Part shown: positions 32,022-42,779 of the stretch, piece by piece
Position numbering within the stretch: the stretch's first letter is position 1
Layout: each line of letters begins with the position of its first letter
Source of the DNA: Paralithodes platypus
Taxonomy: Eukaryota > Arthropoda > Malacostraca > Decapoda > Lithodidae
Direction of reading: 5' to 3'
NCBI GenBank assembly: GCA_032716605.1
Contig: CM064571.1
Span: 11,757,220 to 11,821,219 of the forward strand
Length of the DNA stretch: 64,000 bases
The notes under the pieces: generated by a model
What the model was told of the DNA's origin: nothing
Seen by the model: only the letters and a program-made list of their open reading frames with translations
Database searches by the model: none
Made by a program: the position numbers and the translations under genes

Positions 32022-33509
32022 GATTGGAAATAATGTACTAAAGGAGGAGGAACATATAAAGTTTCTTGGTGTAATGGTGGATAACAGGCTGTCGTGGGGC
32101 AGACATATACATGATTTGAAAAACAAACTTAATAAGCAATGTGGCATACTCTACCTTACACGACACTGCTTTAATATTAGTGCTCTAAAACAATTATATT
32201 ATAGTCTTATCTATCCACAGTTGTTATATTGACAAACAATTTGGGGTGCAACTAGTAAAACCAAATTATTAACTATTGAAAAATCACAAAACAAAATAAT
32301 TAGAACTATATCACATAAATCAAGATATGCCCACACAAATGAACTTTTTAGTAAACTTGAATTATTTAAATTTAAGGATATCAATACTTACTGCAGTGCG
32401 CTTTTCGTATTTAAATGTCTGCATAACCTTGATAACACTGATTTGTTTACACCTAGTAACAATGAAAGGTACAATTTAAGGGGAGCTGATCTATTAAGAA
32501 TTCCTCTCATGACTTCTAGTTAAGCTGAGACATGTATACAATATCATGGAATTAAGATGTGGAACGGATTACCTCAAAATTTAAGAAATATACAAGAAAT
32601 ATCTCGGTTTAAGAGACAATTAAAATATTTTCTATTAACACAATATCAAGTGACTACTAAAATAGGTATATCACCAATTATACTACCAATAATTACAACA
32701 TCCCTATCACATAGATCGACAAATGTATAGCCTTTAACAATATTTACGCTGACTGCGTGTATATATGTGTAGAGTCACGTAAAGGGTTGAATGAGTTTGA
32801 ATACTATTTTGTAATAAACATGCTTCTATTTTTGTCTGTAAAGGTGTATATAATGTATGTGTAGTTGGCATTTGTATACAAAATGTGTGTGGTTTTTATA
32901 TAGAAATGGATAATTATATAGTCTACAGTAACCATGTTCTCATATATAGGTCTAAATGAATGGTGTAAGTGTGTACTCCATGCACAACACAGTTTATGTC
33001 CTTTACTAATAAGGCATATACTGTTAGGGAAGCGTAGGTTTTTTTGTGTCGAATTGTGGGTATAATTGCGAGTATGGCCTTTGAACATCAAGTCAATAGT
33101 TGTACAATGTATATTATATATATTACATTTTGTAAATGGTATTACATAGGTAATTGTGATAAAAACAATCAGCTGTGAGCTCTGGGAAGTGAGTGTAACC
33201 TCAATGTTAATCACCACTAATTAAATTTATTTTATTTTATTATATTTTGCCCACATACATCCCTTTTCGAAGTTAGAAAATGCTTTACAACACGTAGTTC
33301 CCAGGGCACATAGCTGTGACTAAGTATATTATATACAATTGCATTTTGATAGATCGAGTTATAGCCAGGTGCCTTTAAGAGAGACATCTCTCAAAAGGCT
33401 CAGCCTTATTTTTTTGTATTATTATTATATATTTTTGTTTTTAACAAATCATTTGTAAGCAAAATTGTATTGTATACTAAAGGCTAAATAAAAATATTTC
33501 AATTCAATT
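32022..33509 (+). pseudogene. LINE C-terminus and 3' UTR, copy 2 counterpart
   Basis: Duplicate of 22158-23647 with the same in-frame stops, so these were present before the duplication. Stem-loop at 33371-33399. Confidence 0.8.
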
Positions 33510-33687
33510 AGTTGTACGATTTTATGACCTTACACCCCATTCCTTTGCCAATATTAGGAGGCTTCGTGCCATTTAGGTATCGATTTTTACAGGTGAGCGA
33601 TATCAAGCCTGTGATTTCAGGAGGGGATATTCTTTCTACCGAAAACTGTAAAACAAATTCTCGAAGGGAGGTAGAGGGGAGTGTTTC

Positions 33688-33892
33688 TTAACCCTTTGAG
33701 TACCAGCGACGTGTGTTATATTTTATTCTAGCTATATTAACACGATATTATGCAGCTTAGGAAGGATCTGTGTTAGCTAAAAGAATTAATTGCGATAGTC
33801 TGTAGCCTTTAAATGGGTAGAAGTTTGTCCTAAGCTCAATAAAATCGTCTAATCATTGCCAGAATATAACGAAAAGGACGTTACCGGTACAG
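33688..33892. mobile_element. Family C MITE, copy 2 counterpart
   Basis: Duplicate of 23827-24030. Confidence 0.6.
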
Positions 33893-34023
33893 TATGAATT
33901 AAAGCTTGATGGAGGTCTAGTGAGGAAACTAAAAAGTAATAAATATTAAGATAAAAAGAGTAAACAATAAACCCTACCTCCTTAACTTTAATACGGCAGT
34001 TTTCACTTCTCCGGTTCATGCCA

Positions 34024-34391
34024 TTAAGGGGAGGTAGTTGTTTTTTCTGGACCCCTTCTCCTTCATGATTAGCCCTATTAGTTATGATATTTCAAGACGT
34101 TCACCCCATTAGATTGGGGATTTGCAGACCCTTTGCCCCATTTTGTTGTCAATATTAAGACCTTTCGTGACATTTAGGTGTCGATTTTTTCCTGGTGTTC
34201 GATAGCGAGCCAGTAAATGTAAGAGGAATCGGCCTTCGGCCGGGAAATTTGTCTACCGAAATATTTACAAATTTATCTTGAAAGGGGGTCTAGGGGATGT
34301 TTTTCTAAGTTTGAGGGATGTCTACCGAGGAAACTAAGACTTTATGAATTAATTAATTTATAGGCCAAAAAAGCAGTCAGTGTCCCCTTAA
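34024..34391. mobile_element. Family A MITE, copy 2 counterpart
   Basis: Duplicate of 24171-24529. Confidence 0.75.
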
Positions 34392-34419
34392 CCCATCAAT
34401 CATCCATCATCCTCTCTAT

Positions 34420-34735
34420 CGTCACACACACATCTAAGTGGCCCACCTTCGTCACACACACACATCTAAGTGGCCCACCTTCGTCACACACACACATCTA
34501 AGTGGCCCACCTTCGTCACACACACACATCTAAGTGGCCCACCTTCGTCACACACACATCTAAGTGGCCCACCTTCGTCACACACACACATCTAAGTGGC
34601 CCACCTTCGTCACACACACACATCTAAGTGGCCCACCTTCGTCACACACACACATCTAAGTGGCCCACCTTCGTCACACACACATCTAAGTGGCCCACCT
34701 TCGTCACACACACACATCTAAGTGGCCCACCTTCG
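34420..34735. repeat. 32-bp minisatellite, about 10 copies (copy 2)
   Basis: Contracted counterpart of 24556-25005. Confidence 0.95.
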
Positions 34736-34744
34736 TCATGCTCT

Positions 34745-35235
34745 GTTTGTGTTTATCTCTCATCACTGTTGTCTATCTCTTGGTCCGCCATATTGTTAAC
34801 CTTATCACTGTTGGCTATCTCTTGGTCGCCATATTGTTAACCTTATTACTGTTGTCTATATCTTGGTCGCCATATTGTTAACCTTATCACTGTTGTCTAT
34901 GTCTTGGTCTGCCATATTGTTAACCTTATCACTGTTGGCTATATCTTGGTCGCCATATTGTTAACCTTATCACTGTTGTCTATGTCTTGGTCTGCCATAT
35001 TGTTAACCTTACCACTTTCTATCTTTCATCACTGTTGTCTATCTCTTGGTCGCCATATTGTTAACGTTATCACTGTTGTGTATCTCTTGGTCGCCATATT
35101 GTTAACCTTATCACTTTCTATAACTCATCACTGTTGTCTACCTCTTGGTGCGCCATATTGTTAACCTTATCACTTTCTATCTCTCATCATTGTTGTCTAC
35201 CTCTTGGTGCGCCATATTGTTAACCTTATCGCACC
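34745..35235. repeat. About 42-bp tandem repeat (copy 2)
   Basis: Counterpart of 25015-25440, about two units longer. Confidence 0.9.
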
Positions 35236-35344
35236 ATCATCATCATCACCGCCGGCTCCACACATCAACCTCCAAGGTAAAACTTAGTATAGCGTTTAGT
35301 CCTCTTATTTACAGCACGCTATAGATTTGCTTTCACATAAATAA

Positions 35345-36576
35345 CCAGAGAGAGAAAGAGAGGGAGACGAGTGCCTGTGTGTGTGAGAGAGAGAGAGAAA
35401 GAAAGAGAGGGAGACGAGTGCCTGTGTGTGTGAGAGAGAGAAAGAGAGGGAGACAAGTGCCTGTGTGTGTGAGAGAGAGAGAGAAAGAGAGGGAGACGAG
35501 TGCCTGTGTGTGAGAGAGAGAGAGAGAGAGAAAGAGAGGGAGACGAGTGCCTGTGTGTGTGAGAGAGAGAAAGAGAGGGAGACGAGTGCCTGTGTGTGTG
35601 AGAGAGAGAGAGAAAGAGAGGGAGACGAGTGCCTGTGTGTGAGAGAGTGAGAGAGAAAGAGAGGGAGACGAGTGCCTGTGTGTGTGAGAGTGAGAGAGAA
35701 AGAGAGGGAGACGAGTGCCTGTGTGTGTGAGAGAGAGAAAGAGAGGGAGACGAGTGCCTGTGTGTGTGAGAGAAAGAGAGGGAGACCAGTGCCTGTGTGT
35801 GTGTGAGAGAGAGAGAGAAAGAAAGGGAGACGAGTGCCTGTGTGTGTGAGAGAGAGAGAAAGAGAAGGAGACGAGTGCCTGTGTGTGAGAGAGTGAGAGA
35901 GAGAGGGAGACGAGTGCCTGTGTGTGTGAGAGAGAGAGAAAGAGAGGGAGACGAGTGCCTGTGTGTGTGAGAGAGAGAGAGAAAGAAAGAGAGGGAGCGA
36001 GTGCCTGTGTGTGTGAGAGAGAGAGAGAAAGAGAGGGAGCGAGTGCCTGTGTGTGTGAGAGAGAAAGAGAGGGAGACGAGTGCCTGTGTGTGTGAGAGAG
36101 AGAGAGAAAGAGAGGGAGACGAGTGCCTGTGTGTGTGAGAGAGAGAGAGAAAGAGAGGGAGACGAGTGCCTGTGTGTGTGAGAGAGAGAGAGAAAGAGAG
36201 GGAGACGAGTGCCTGTGTGTGTGAGAGAGAGAGAGAAAGAGAGGGAGACGAGTGCCTGTGTGTGTGAGAGAGAGAGAGAAAGAGAGGGAGACGAGTGCCT
36301 GTGTGTGTGAGAGAGAGAGAGAAAGAGAGGGAGACGAGTGCCTGTGTGTGTGAGAGAGAGAGAGAAAGAGAGGGAGCAAGTGCCTGTGTGTGTGAGAGAG
36401 ACAGAGAAAGAGAGGGAGACGAGTGCCTGTGTGTGTGAGAGAGAGAGAGAAAGAGAGGGAGACGAGTGCCTGTGTGTGTGAGAGAGAGAGGGAAAGAGAG
36501 GGAGCGAGTGCCTGTGTGTGTGAGAGAGAGAGAGAAAGAGAGGGAGCGAGTGCCTGTGTGTGTGAGAGAGACAGAG
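35345..36576. repeat. GA/GT minisatellite (copy 2), left part
   Basis: Counterpart of 25559-26789. It stops in GAGAGAGACAGAG where the LINE 3' end begins and resumes at 42091 with AAAGAGAAAGAGAGGG. Confidence 0.95.
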
Positions 36577-36787
36577 TACAAAGGAGTACAAAGGAAATCA
36601 AGCAACAACAGATCTAGTGACCCTTCTAGGTTGCTTGTCCTCCAAAATACTGAGGATCAAGTGTCCAAACAGTGGTTTAGAGTGGGTAAGGGAACATTGG
36701 AATTGGAACTACTGCCCTGCCACTAACGTGGCAGGACTAGGAAGTTAGTAGGGGACATATGGGTTAGTAACTGAGGGGAGGATAAAG

Positions 36788-39739
36788 TTATTCATTTACA
36801 AACGCAGTCAGTCGCGGGTTTGATGCTAGATATTTGTCTAGGCGGAATTTAAATGAATCAACGGTGCTGCAGTCTATAACGTCTCGGGGAAGCCCATTCC
36901 ACAAGTTGACAACTCGATTGAAGAAGAAATTCTTAGATTCGTGCGAGTTAAAAGATTTACCAATAATTTTGCAACCGTTTCCCCGCGTGTAATTAGATTG
37001 GTCGATAGTGAAGTACTTACTACAGTTCATATTGTCGATGCCTTTGATGATTTTGAACACTTGAATAAAGTCGCCTCTTAATCTGCGCTGGGTTAAAGGA
37101 AATAGATTTAATTCTCTAAGACGCTCTTCGTATGGTTTGTTCTTTAGGCTAGGTATCATTTTGGTAACTCTACGTTGAACTCGTTCTAGCTTGTTTATAT
37201 CTTTTTGGTAATAAGGGCTCCAGGATTGAACGCAGTATTCCAGAAGAGGGCGGACTAAGGAATTGTAAAGGGTTAGGATAACTTCTTTGGATTTATGCTC
37301 AAATGACCTGCCTATAAAGCCAATTATTTTGTTTGCCTTCTTAACAACTTCTGAATATTGTTGACTCGGTTTTAGGTTACTCGATATTGTTACTCCCAGA
37401 TCAGTTTCTCTGTTTACATTCTTAAGCTGAGTGCCATTCATCGAATAGTTTGCTTTCTCATTTAGGTATCCGACATGTAGTACTTTACATTTATCCGCAT
37501 TGAAACTCATTTGCCAAATTTGGGCCCAACATGACAATTTATCTAGATTGTGTTGCATATCGTCAACTTGTTCTTTTGAGAGTACGCTATTTGCAATTTT
37601 TGTATCGTCAGCAAATTTTGAGATTGTGCAGGTGAGACCCTCATCTATGTCGTTGATGTAAATTAGAAAGAGAATTGGTCCTAGTACCGATCCCTGGGGT
37701 ACCCCGCTACTTACATTGGTCAATTTAGATGCCTTACCGTTTATGACTACCCTTTGCTTTCTGTTGCTGAGCCAATTTTCTATCCATTTCAACACACCGT
37801 CTTGTATTCCATGCGCTTTTAGTTTTAGCAGTAAACGTTTGTGGGGAACTTTGTCAAAGGCCTTTTGAAAATCAAGGTATATAATATCTACAGCTTTACT
37901 CTCATCGTAGAGGTTGAGGATATCATGGAAGAAGTCTAAGAGGTTTGTTAAACAGGAACGTTTTTTACGAAAGCCGTGTTGAGTATCTTTAAGTATGTTA
38001 TTTTTCTCCAAGTGATTTACGAGTCTGTCTCGTATGACCGTTTCTAGCATTTTACATACAACTGAGGTTAAGCTAATTGGACGATAGTTACAGGGTAGGG
38101 ATTTGCTGCCTTTTTTGAATATCGGTGTTACGTTGGCTAGCTTCCACTGATCAGGCATAGTTCCAGACTGCAAGGATTTATTGAATAGTAATGTCAGTGG
38201 TTTGGAGAGCTCATTCTTAGCTTCCTTTAGAACTCTAGGCGAGATTGTATCAGGTCCTGGCGTTTTATTTACCTTGAGTTTATCTAAACAATTCAATACT
38301 TCTCTCTCTGTAACGGTGATATTGCTTAGAACATCTGAATTATCAATCTGAATCGGCGATGGTGTAGGGATATTACTGAGGTCTTCTGTTGTAAAAACTG
38401 ATGCAAAGAAGGTATTGAGGGCATTACTCATTTGTACTTCGTCATTGGTGTATTCTCCTTTTTCATCGACTAACGGTCCAACAGTTGAAGTAACTACTTT
38501 TTTCTTTCTGATATAACTATAGAATTCTTTCGGGTTTGTTTTACTTTGATTCGCAATATGTAACTCTAAGGTCTTTTTACTTTGCTTAATTAACTTTTTG
38601 GCTTTGCGTCGTAGCTCTACAAATTTCACCCGTTCTTCGTCATTTTGTGAGGATTTTAATCTATCATTAGCAAATTTTTTAGCAAGCAGGCAGTTTGAAA
38701 TATCTTTATTCCACCATTTGGGCTTATTATTATGGCCTGGACGCCGTATTTTCGATGGTATGCAGTCTTGCACTGCTTTTAGGTAAGTGGTTTCGAATAA
38801 CTTCCAAGATGTATTTATGTCGTTATTGTTAATTAAAAAGCTCCAGTCAGTTTCTTTAAACATAGCTCTAAGTTTATGGAAGTTTGCTTTCTTGAAATTA
38901 GGGACTTTTTCGATGCTACTATTTGGTTCGTTACTAGTAAACTTTAAAGTGAAAGTTATCGTACGATGGTCGCTGTTACTGAATTCATCACCAACATTCA
39001 AATTCTCTATCAATTCTTCTTTTGTTGCAAGTACAATGTCAAGAACGTTATTACCACGGGTCGGCATTCGAACAAATTGATAAAGCGAACTCTCTTGCAA
39101 GTTCGTATACAAGTCATGTCCGGAGTGTGAAGTAAGAGTATCGCCCCACTTGGTCACAGGTAAATTAAAGTCGCCAAAAATTACGGTATCTTGTGAGTTA
39201 CTTACATCTGCAATTTGTTCGTAAATTTCTCGGTCAGTTTGCACTGATTGAGCTGGAGGTCTGTATATTAACGCAAGTATTATTTTTGTACCTTTATTAT
39301 TCTTTATTAGCACAAAAGATGTGTCGACGTTCACAATTTGAGGTTTTGACACGAGGGTCGGGTTAAGACTTTCTTTGATATAAAATAAAACGCCACCTCC
39401 ATTTTTATTTATTCGGCTGTTCTCAAACATTACATAACCGGGAAGTGAATACTCTGCTAAAAAGTCTCTATCTTGTGTATTGAGCCAAGATTCTGTTATG
39501 CCAATCACATCATAATTTTCTGTAAACACTAGTTCCTCTAAATCTGAAAATTTATTGCGTATGCTACGAGCGTTTGCATAGAAAAACTTTAAAGTTGCGG
39601 TTTTAGAACTCGCAGATCGTTCTTTCATCGAATTTTTGGTTCTGGTCGGATCTACATTTACATTCATGGCTGTCCTCGGTCCTCGGTCGTTATCCCTGAC
39701 GGTTTTGAATTTGGGTCGTGTTGGTGGAGCTTTATCCAA
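36788..39739 (-). CDS. CR1-like LINE ORF2: endonuclease and reverse transcriptase
   Basis: The open frame gives 983 residues counted from a TTG codon at 39737-39739; the first ATG is 24 residues further in (about 39667). The APE-type endonuclease spans about residues 50-265, with ANARS (Asn56), ITESW (Glu83), GDFN (189-192) and SDHR (256-259). The RT spans about 487-760: [48 protein letters not shown] and the FADD catalytic box near 709-712. The C-terminal region continues to LTAFVNE. It would nick target DNA and reverse-transcribe the LINE RNA at the break. The frame is also open upstream and overlaps the end of ORF1 in another frame, so initiation could be by reinitiation or leaky scanning; the start is not settled. 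No disabling change is seen. Confidence 0.9.
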   Translation of the reverse strand: MDKAPPTRPKFKTVRDNDRGPRTAMNVNVDPTRTKNSMKERSASSKTATLKFFYANARSIRNKFSDLEELVFTENYDVIGITESWLNTQDRDFLAEYSLPGYVMFENSRINKNGGGVLFYIKESLNPTLVSKPQIVNVDTSFVLIKNNKGTKIILALIYRPPAQSVQTDREIYEQIADVSNSQDTVIFGDFNLPVTKWGDTLTSHSGHDLYTNLQESSLYQFVRMPTRGNNVLDIVLATKEELIENLNVGDEFSNSDHRTITFTLKFTSNEPNSSIEKVPNFKKANFHKLRAMFKETDWSFLINNNDINTSWKLFETTYLKAVQDCIPSKIRRPGHNNKPKWWNKDISNCLLAKKFANDRLKSSQNDEERVKFVELRRKAKKLIKQSKKTLELHIANQSKTNPKEFYSYIRKKKVVTSTVGPLVDEKGEYTNDEVQMSNALNTFFASVFTTEDLSNIPTPSPIQIDNSDVLSNITVTEREVLNCLDKLKVNKTPGPDTISPRVLKEAKNELSKPLTLLFNKSLQSGTMPDQWKLANVTPIFKKGSKSLPCNYRPISLTSVVCKMLETVIRDRLVNHLEKNNILKDTQHGFRKKRSCLTNLLDFFHDILNLYDESKAVDIIYLDFQKAFDKVPHKRLLLKLKAHGIQDGVLKWIENWLSNRKQRVVINGKASKLTNVSSGVPQGSVLGPILFLIYINDIDEGLTCTISKFADDTKIANSVLSKEQVDDMQHNLDKLSCWAQIWQMSFNADKCKVLHVGYLNEKANYSMNGTQLKNVNRETDLGVTISSNLKPSQQYSEVVKKANKIIGFIGRSFEHKSKEVILTLYNSLVRPLLEYCVQSWSPYYQKDINKLERVQRRVTKMIPSLKNKPYEERLRELNLFPLTQRRLRGDFIQVFKIIKGIDNMNCSKYFTIDQSNYTRGNGCKIIGKSFNSHESKNFFFNRVVNLWNGLPRDVIDCSTVDSFKFRLDKYLASNPRLTAFVNE

Positions 39740-39765
39740 ATTCGCGGTTCTTGACGGATTAGTAT

Positions 39766-40803
39766 TTAATTCCTTTGTAGATTGCCGTCCTCGCTGTCTT
39801 CGGTCCTCCTTCCTGGTTGTCCTGTGCTGAGTCGATTTCTTCTCCGAAAATCCTTCACCGCATCGTTGAGAAGACGCCCAAAACGCGCTGCTCCCACCTG
39901 GTTCAGATGAACTCCATCATCCGAAAACAAATAGTCATCGTAGTAGAAATTGTCCCAGGTGTCGACGAATCCCACGTTCTCCTTCCTGCAGAGGTTTGCT
40001 AGACAACGATTTGTGCTGGTGGCTATGTTGTAAAATCGGCTCTCTACACCGAACCGGGGGACGATTCCTGAGACGATGATCCTTGATGACTTCTCCTTAA
40101 ACGACTTGATCAGCTGCTGGTACTTTAAAAGCAAATCTTCCGACCGGGTTCGCTGTACATCGTTGGATCCAACGTGGATGACGTACATTGTATTTGCAGG
40201 GGCCAGCTTTGATACTTCGTCAACTGCTGCAACTACGTCATCCACACCACCACCAGGGATACAAAAACGCTTCCTGGTCTTAGGTGCCCTGGCGCAAAAC
40301 TCTGTGAGCTGACCACGTATCATAGAGTCTCCCACGAGCCGGACTTCTTCTAATTCCTCTTCGTCATCTGAGTCTGCGAGTATCTGGAAACGGTTTTGAC
40401 ACTCGGTAATCGGTATGTGTTTCCTGGTCTTGGGGCAAACGTTGTTCCTCACGACACGGAAGTTGTCTTGAGGGGGAAGAGAGTCGCTATTTGTATCTTG
40501 AGTATCGGAAACATCAGCTGAAATGGCTACTGTAGGCGTTGAATTGTTGGCAGTTGACGTTGGGGCGTTGGTGGCTGCTGGAGTTGCAGTGACAATTGAA
40601 GTTTGTGGCACTCCAACGTTGAGTGTTACAAACTCTTGGAGTGATTCCAGCTTCATGGTGAGGACGTTGATCTTGTTGTAGGCTTCATCTAATTTCACTG
40701 TAAAATTCTCTCGTTGCTGGCAGAGCCGGCAGACTTGAAGATCGATAGTAGCAAACATGGACTCACCAAACCTACAGGCGCAGTTCGCACAAGCGCGAGG
40801 CAT
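39766..40803 (-). CDS. CR1-like LINE ORF1: zinc finger plus SGNH esterase
   Basis: A 345-residue ORF from the ATG at 40801-40803 (an in-frame GTG lies 12 bases upstream). Cysteines at the N-terminus (CANCAC then CRLC, about residues 5-28) form a zinc-finger-like pair. Residues about 30-60 look like a coiled coil. A Thr/Ser/Asp-rich linker follows, then an SGNH esterase domain from about residue 150: VGDSMIRG (Ser160), PGGGVDD (block II region), VGSNDV (block III) and DDGVHLNQVG (Asp296, His299). Esterase domains in ORF1 are established for CR1-type LINEs; the role is thought to be in RNP or membrane interaction, which is not proven. The catalytic residues are intact. The C-terminal tail is basic and acidic and overlaps the open ORF2 frame. 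Confidence 0.88.
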   Translation of the reverse strand: MPRACANCACRFGESMFATIDLQVCRLCQQRENFTVKLDEAYNKINVLTMKLESLQEFVTLNVGVPQTSIVTATPAATNAPTSTANNSTPTVAISADVSDTQDTNSDSLPPQDNFRVVRNNVCPKTRKHIPITECQNRFQILADSDDEEELEEVRLVGDSMIRGQLTEFCARAPKTRKRFCIPGGGVDDVVAAVDEVSKLAPANTMYVIHVGSNDVQRTRSEDLLLKYQQLIKSFKEKSSRIIVSGIVPRFGVESRFYNIATSTNRCLANLCRKENVGFVDTWDNFYYDDYLFSDDGVHLNQVGAARFGRLLNDAVKDFRRRNRLSTGQPGRRTEDSEDGNLQRN

Positions 40804-40895
40804 GGTGACAGTCACTTTCTTCAGATCACTTCACTCACTTAAAAAACAATTCACTCACTTTACAACACTTCACTCACTTTAAAAACACTTCAATC

Positions 40896-41145
40896 ACTTC
40901 AACCGAAAACAAATATGCTGAAATACGCAGAAATAGGATATCAGGGGTGATAGCCTAACCGAAAACAAAAATGTTGAGATACGCAGAATTAGGCTTCCAG
41001 GGGCGATAGCCTAACCAAAAGTTTTTTTTTTAAATTGAAATACGCAATAATAGGCTACCAGCGTTGAATAGCCTAACCGAATATAATAAAATTGAAATTC
41101 GCAGAAATAGGCTACCAGGTGTGATAACCTAACCTTAAACAAATA
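40896..41145 (-). repeat. Tandem 60-bp-class repeats in the LINE 5' UTR
   Basis: Four degenerate units, each with GATAGCCTAACC, a short A-rich part, and TACGCAGAAATAGGCTACCAG (plus-strand reading). A run of shorter CACTTCACTCACTTT repeats (40825-40895) separates them from ORF1. Tandem monomers in a LINE 5' UTR can act as promoter units; that role is inference here. The rest of the 5' UTR (41146-42090) has no other feature apart from TTAGGTTAGG-like words near 41450. Confidence 0.6.
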
Positions 41146-42090
41146 TATGTATAACAGAATATGTAACTAAATATACAATTCACCAAATAGAGATTATATA
41201 CAAATAAAGTGTGACTGCACACAAGGGGTTAATATACTGTGTCAACAGATGACCCTGGTGTCACTGAAGCCTAGTAAAGCAGTAGCCTACTCTTTTTAGA
41301 TAAAAAAGTGTATCAGTCAAAGGTTATTACAAGATCGTGCAAGCAACAACTAAAATTACAGATATATATAGCTACAGTAGGATACCAAATACAATATCTA
41401 CAAGAGTTAATAATAAAACAGATTGGCTGGCTATAGGCTAGGCTAGGTTTGGGTTAGGTTAAAAGCTTGGCAGGTTGGGTTAGGCTAGGTTAGTTTGTAC
41501 AAATACCACCCTTAGCTTAGAGTAAAATCAGTCTGAGGAGAAAAAGTCAAGAATATATCTAGGGGGAAAAGATAAATGAATGCACTTAAATTTGGTACAA
41601 AATTTGCTGGAATTTAATATGTATAATCCCCCAAAAAGGTTTGTTTACAAAATGGTGTCGGCGTTAGTCCCTGTAGGCGGTTAGTTAGTAAACAATATTG
41701 TTTATTAGCAAATTAATATGCAAAGCTTTACTTACATACAAGGCAGTTAAATAGATACTTACTACAGTAGGTAATGGGTAAAATTAGGGGCTACGATTTT
41801 ATATAAAATAGTAATAAGAGAGCGTTTGTTTACAAAGCAAAACAAAACAATAGATGGCGCTAGTGGCGCCCTGTCCGAGCAGGAGTCTTGTGATAAACAC
41901 AAAGTTTATCAGTCAATACACAGCGAAATATCGTGCAGTGTTACTTACTAAGCTACAGGATGGTTAAACGTGCTCTTAACCACCTTTCATGCACAAGAAT
42001 GAAGAGGATGAGTAGTTAATACTCAAATTATGATCGATATCGTGAGAGCGTTGACAGAGCGTCTGCAGCGTCTGGCGGTAGCACGGGGTG

Positions 42091-42690
42091 AAAGAGAAAG
42101 AGAGGGAGACGAGTGCCTGTGTGTGTGAGAGAGAGAGAGAAAGAGAGGGAGCGAGTGCCTGTGTATGTGAGAGAGAGAGAGAGAAAGAGAGGGAGACGAG
42201 TGCCTGTGTGTGTGAGAGAGAGAGAAAGAGAGGGAGACGAGTGCCTGTGTGTGTGAGAGAGAGAGAGAAAGAGAGGGAGCGAGTGCCTGTGTGTGTGAGA
42301 GAGACAGAGAAAGAGAGGGAGACGAGTGCCTGTGTGTGTGAGAGAGAGAGAGAAAGAGAGGGAGACGAGTGCCTGTGTGTGTGAGAGAGAGAGAGGGAGC
42401 GAGTGCCTGTGTGTGTGAGAGAGAGAGAGAAAGAGAGGGAGACGAGTGCCTGTTTGTGTGAGAGAGAGAGAGACAGAGAAAGAGAGGGAGACGAGTGCCT
42501 GTGTGTGTGAGAGAGAGAGAGAAAGAGAGGGAGCGAGTGCCTGTGTGTGTGAGAGAGAGAGAGAAAGAGAGGGAGACGAGTGCCTGTGTGTGTGAGAGAG
42601 AGAGAAAGAGAGGGAGCGAGTGCCTGTGAGTGTGAGAGTGAGAGTGAGAGAGAGAGAGAGAGAGCGAGAGCGAGAGAGAGAACGAGGAGG
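42091..42690. repeat. GA/GT minisatellite, right part after the LINE
   Basis: Continues the array of 35345-36576 with the same GAGACGAGTGCCTGTG unit. It ends in a pure GA stretch with GAGCGAGAGCGAG. Confidence 0.95.
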
Positions 42691-42779
42691 TATTGTACAA
42701 GGTACGTACAAGGAACCAGGGATATAATCTAGGTGGAAAGAGATTGTGAATTGCACTATATTCATTGCACAATGTGCAC

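Larger units (their letters stand above)
26790..36576. repeat. Tandem segmental duplication, copy 2
   Basis: Same order of features as 16661-26789, offset by about 9.73-9.86 kb. It starts in the 78-bp minisatellite and ends in the GA/GT minisatellite, which continues at 42091-42690 beyond the LINE inserted at 36577. The LINE insertion is present only in this copy. Confidence 0.93.
36577..42090 (-). mobile_element. Near-intact CR1-like LINE inserted in a minisatellite
   Basis: About 5.5 kb on the minus strand: a 5' UTR of about 1.29 kb (40804-42090), ORF1 (39766-40803), ORF2 (36788-39739) and a 3' UTR of about 210 bp ending in two copies of CCTTTGTACT. The flanks are the two halves of one GA/GT minisatellite, cut between GACAGAG and AAAGAGA, which fixes the boundaries. 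Both ORFs are uninterrupted, unlike every other LINE in the window. Esterase ORF1 plus APE-type endonuclease/RT ORF2 is the CR1-group layout. The fragment at 13620-14712 is the same family. Confidence 0.88.
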
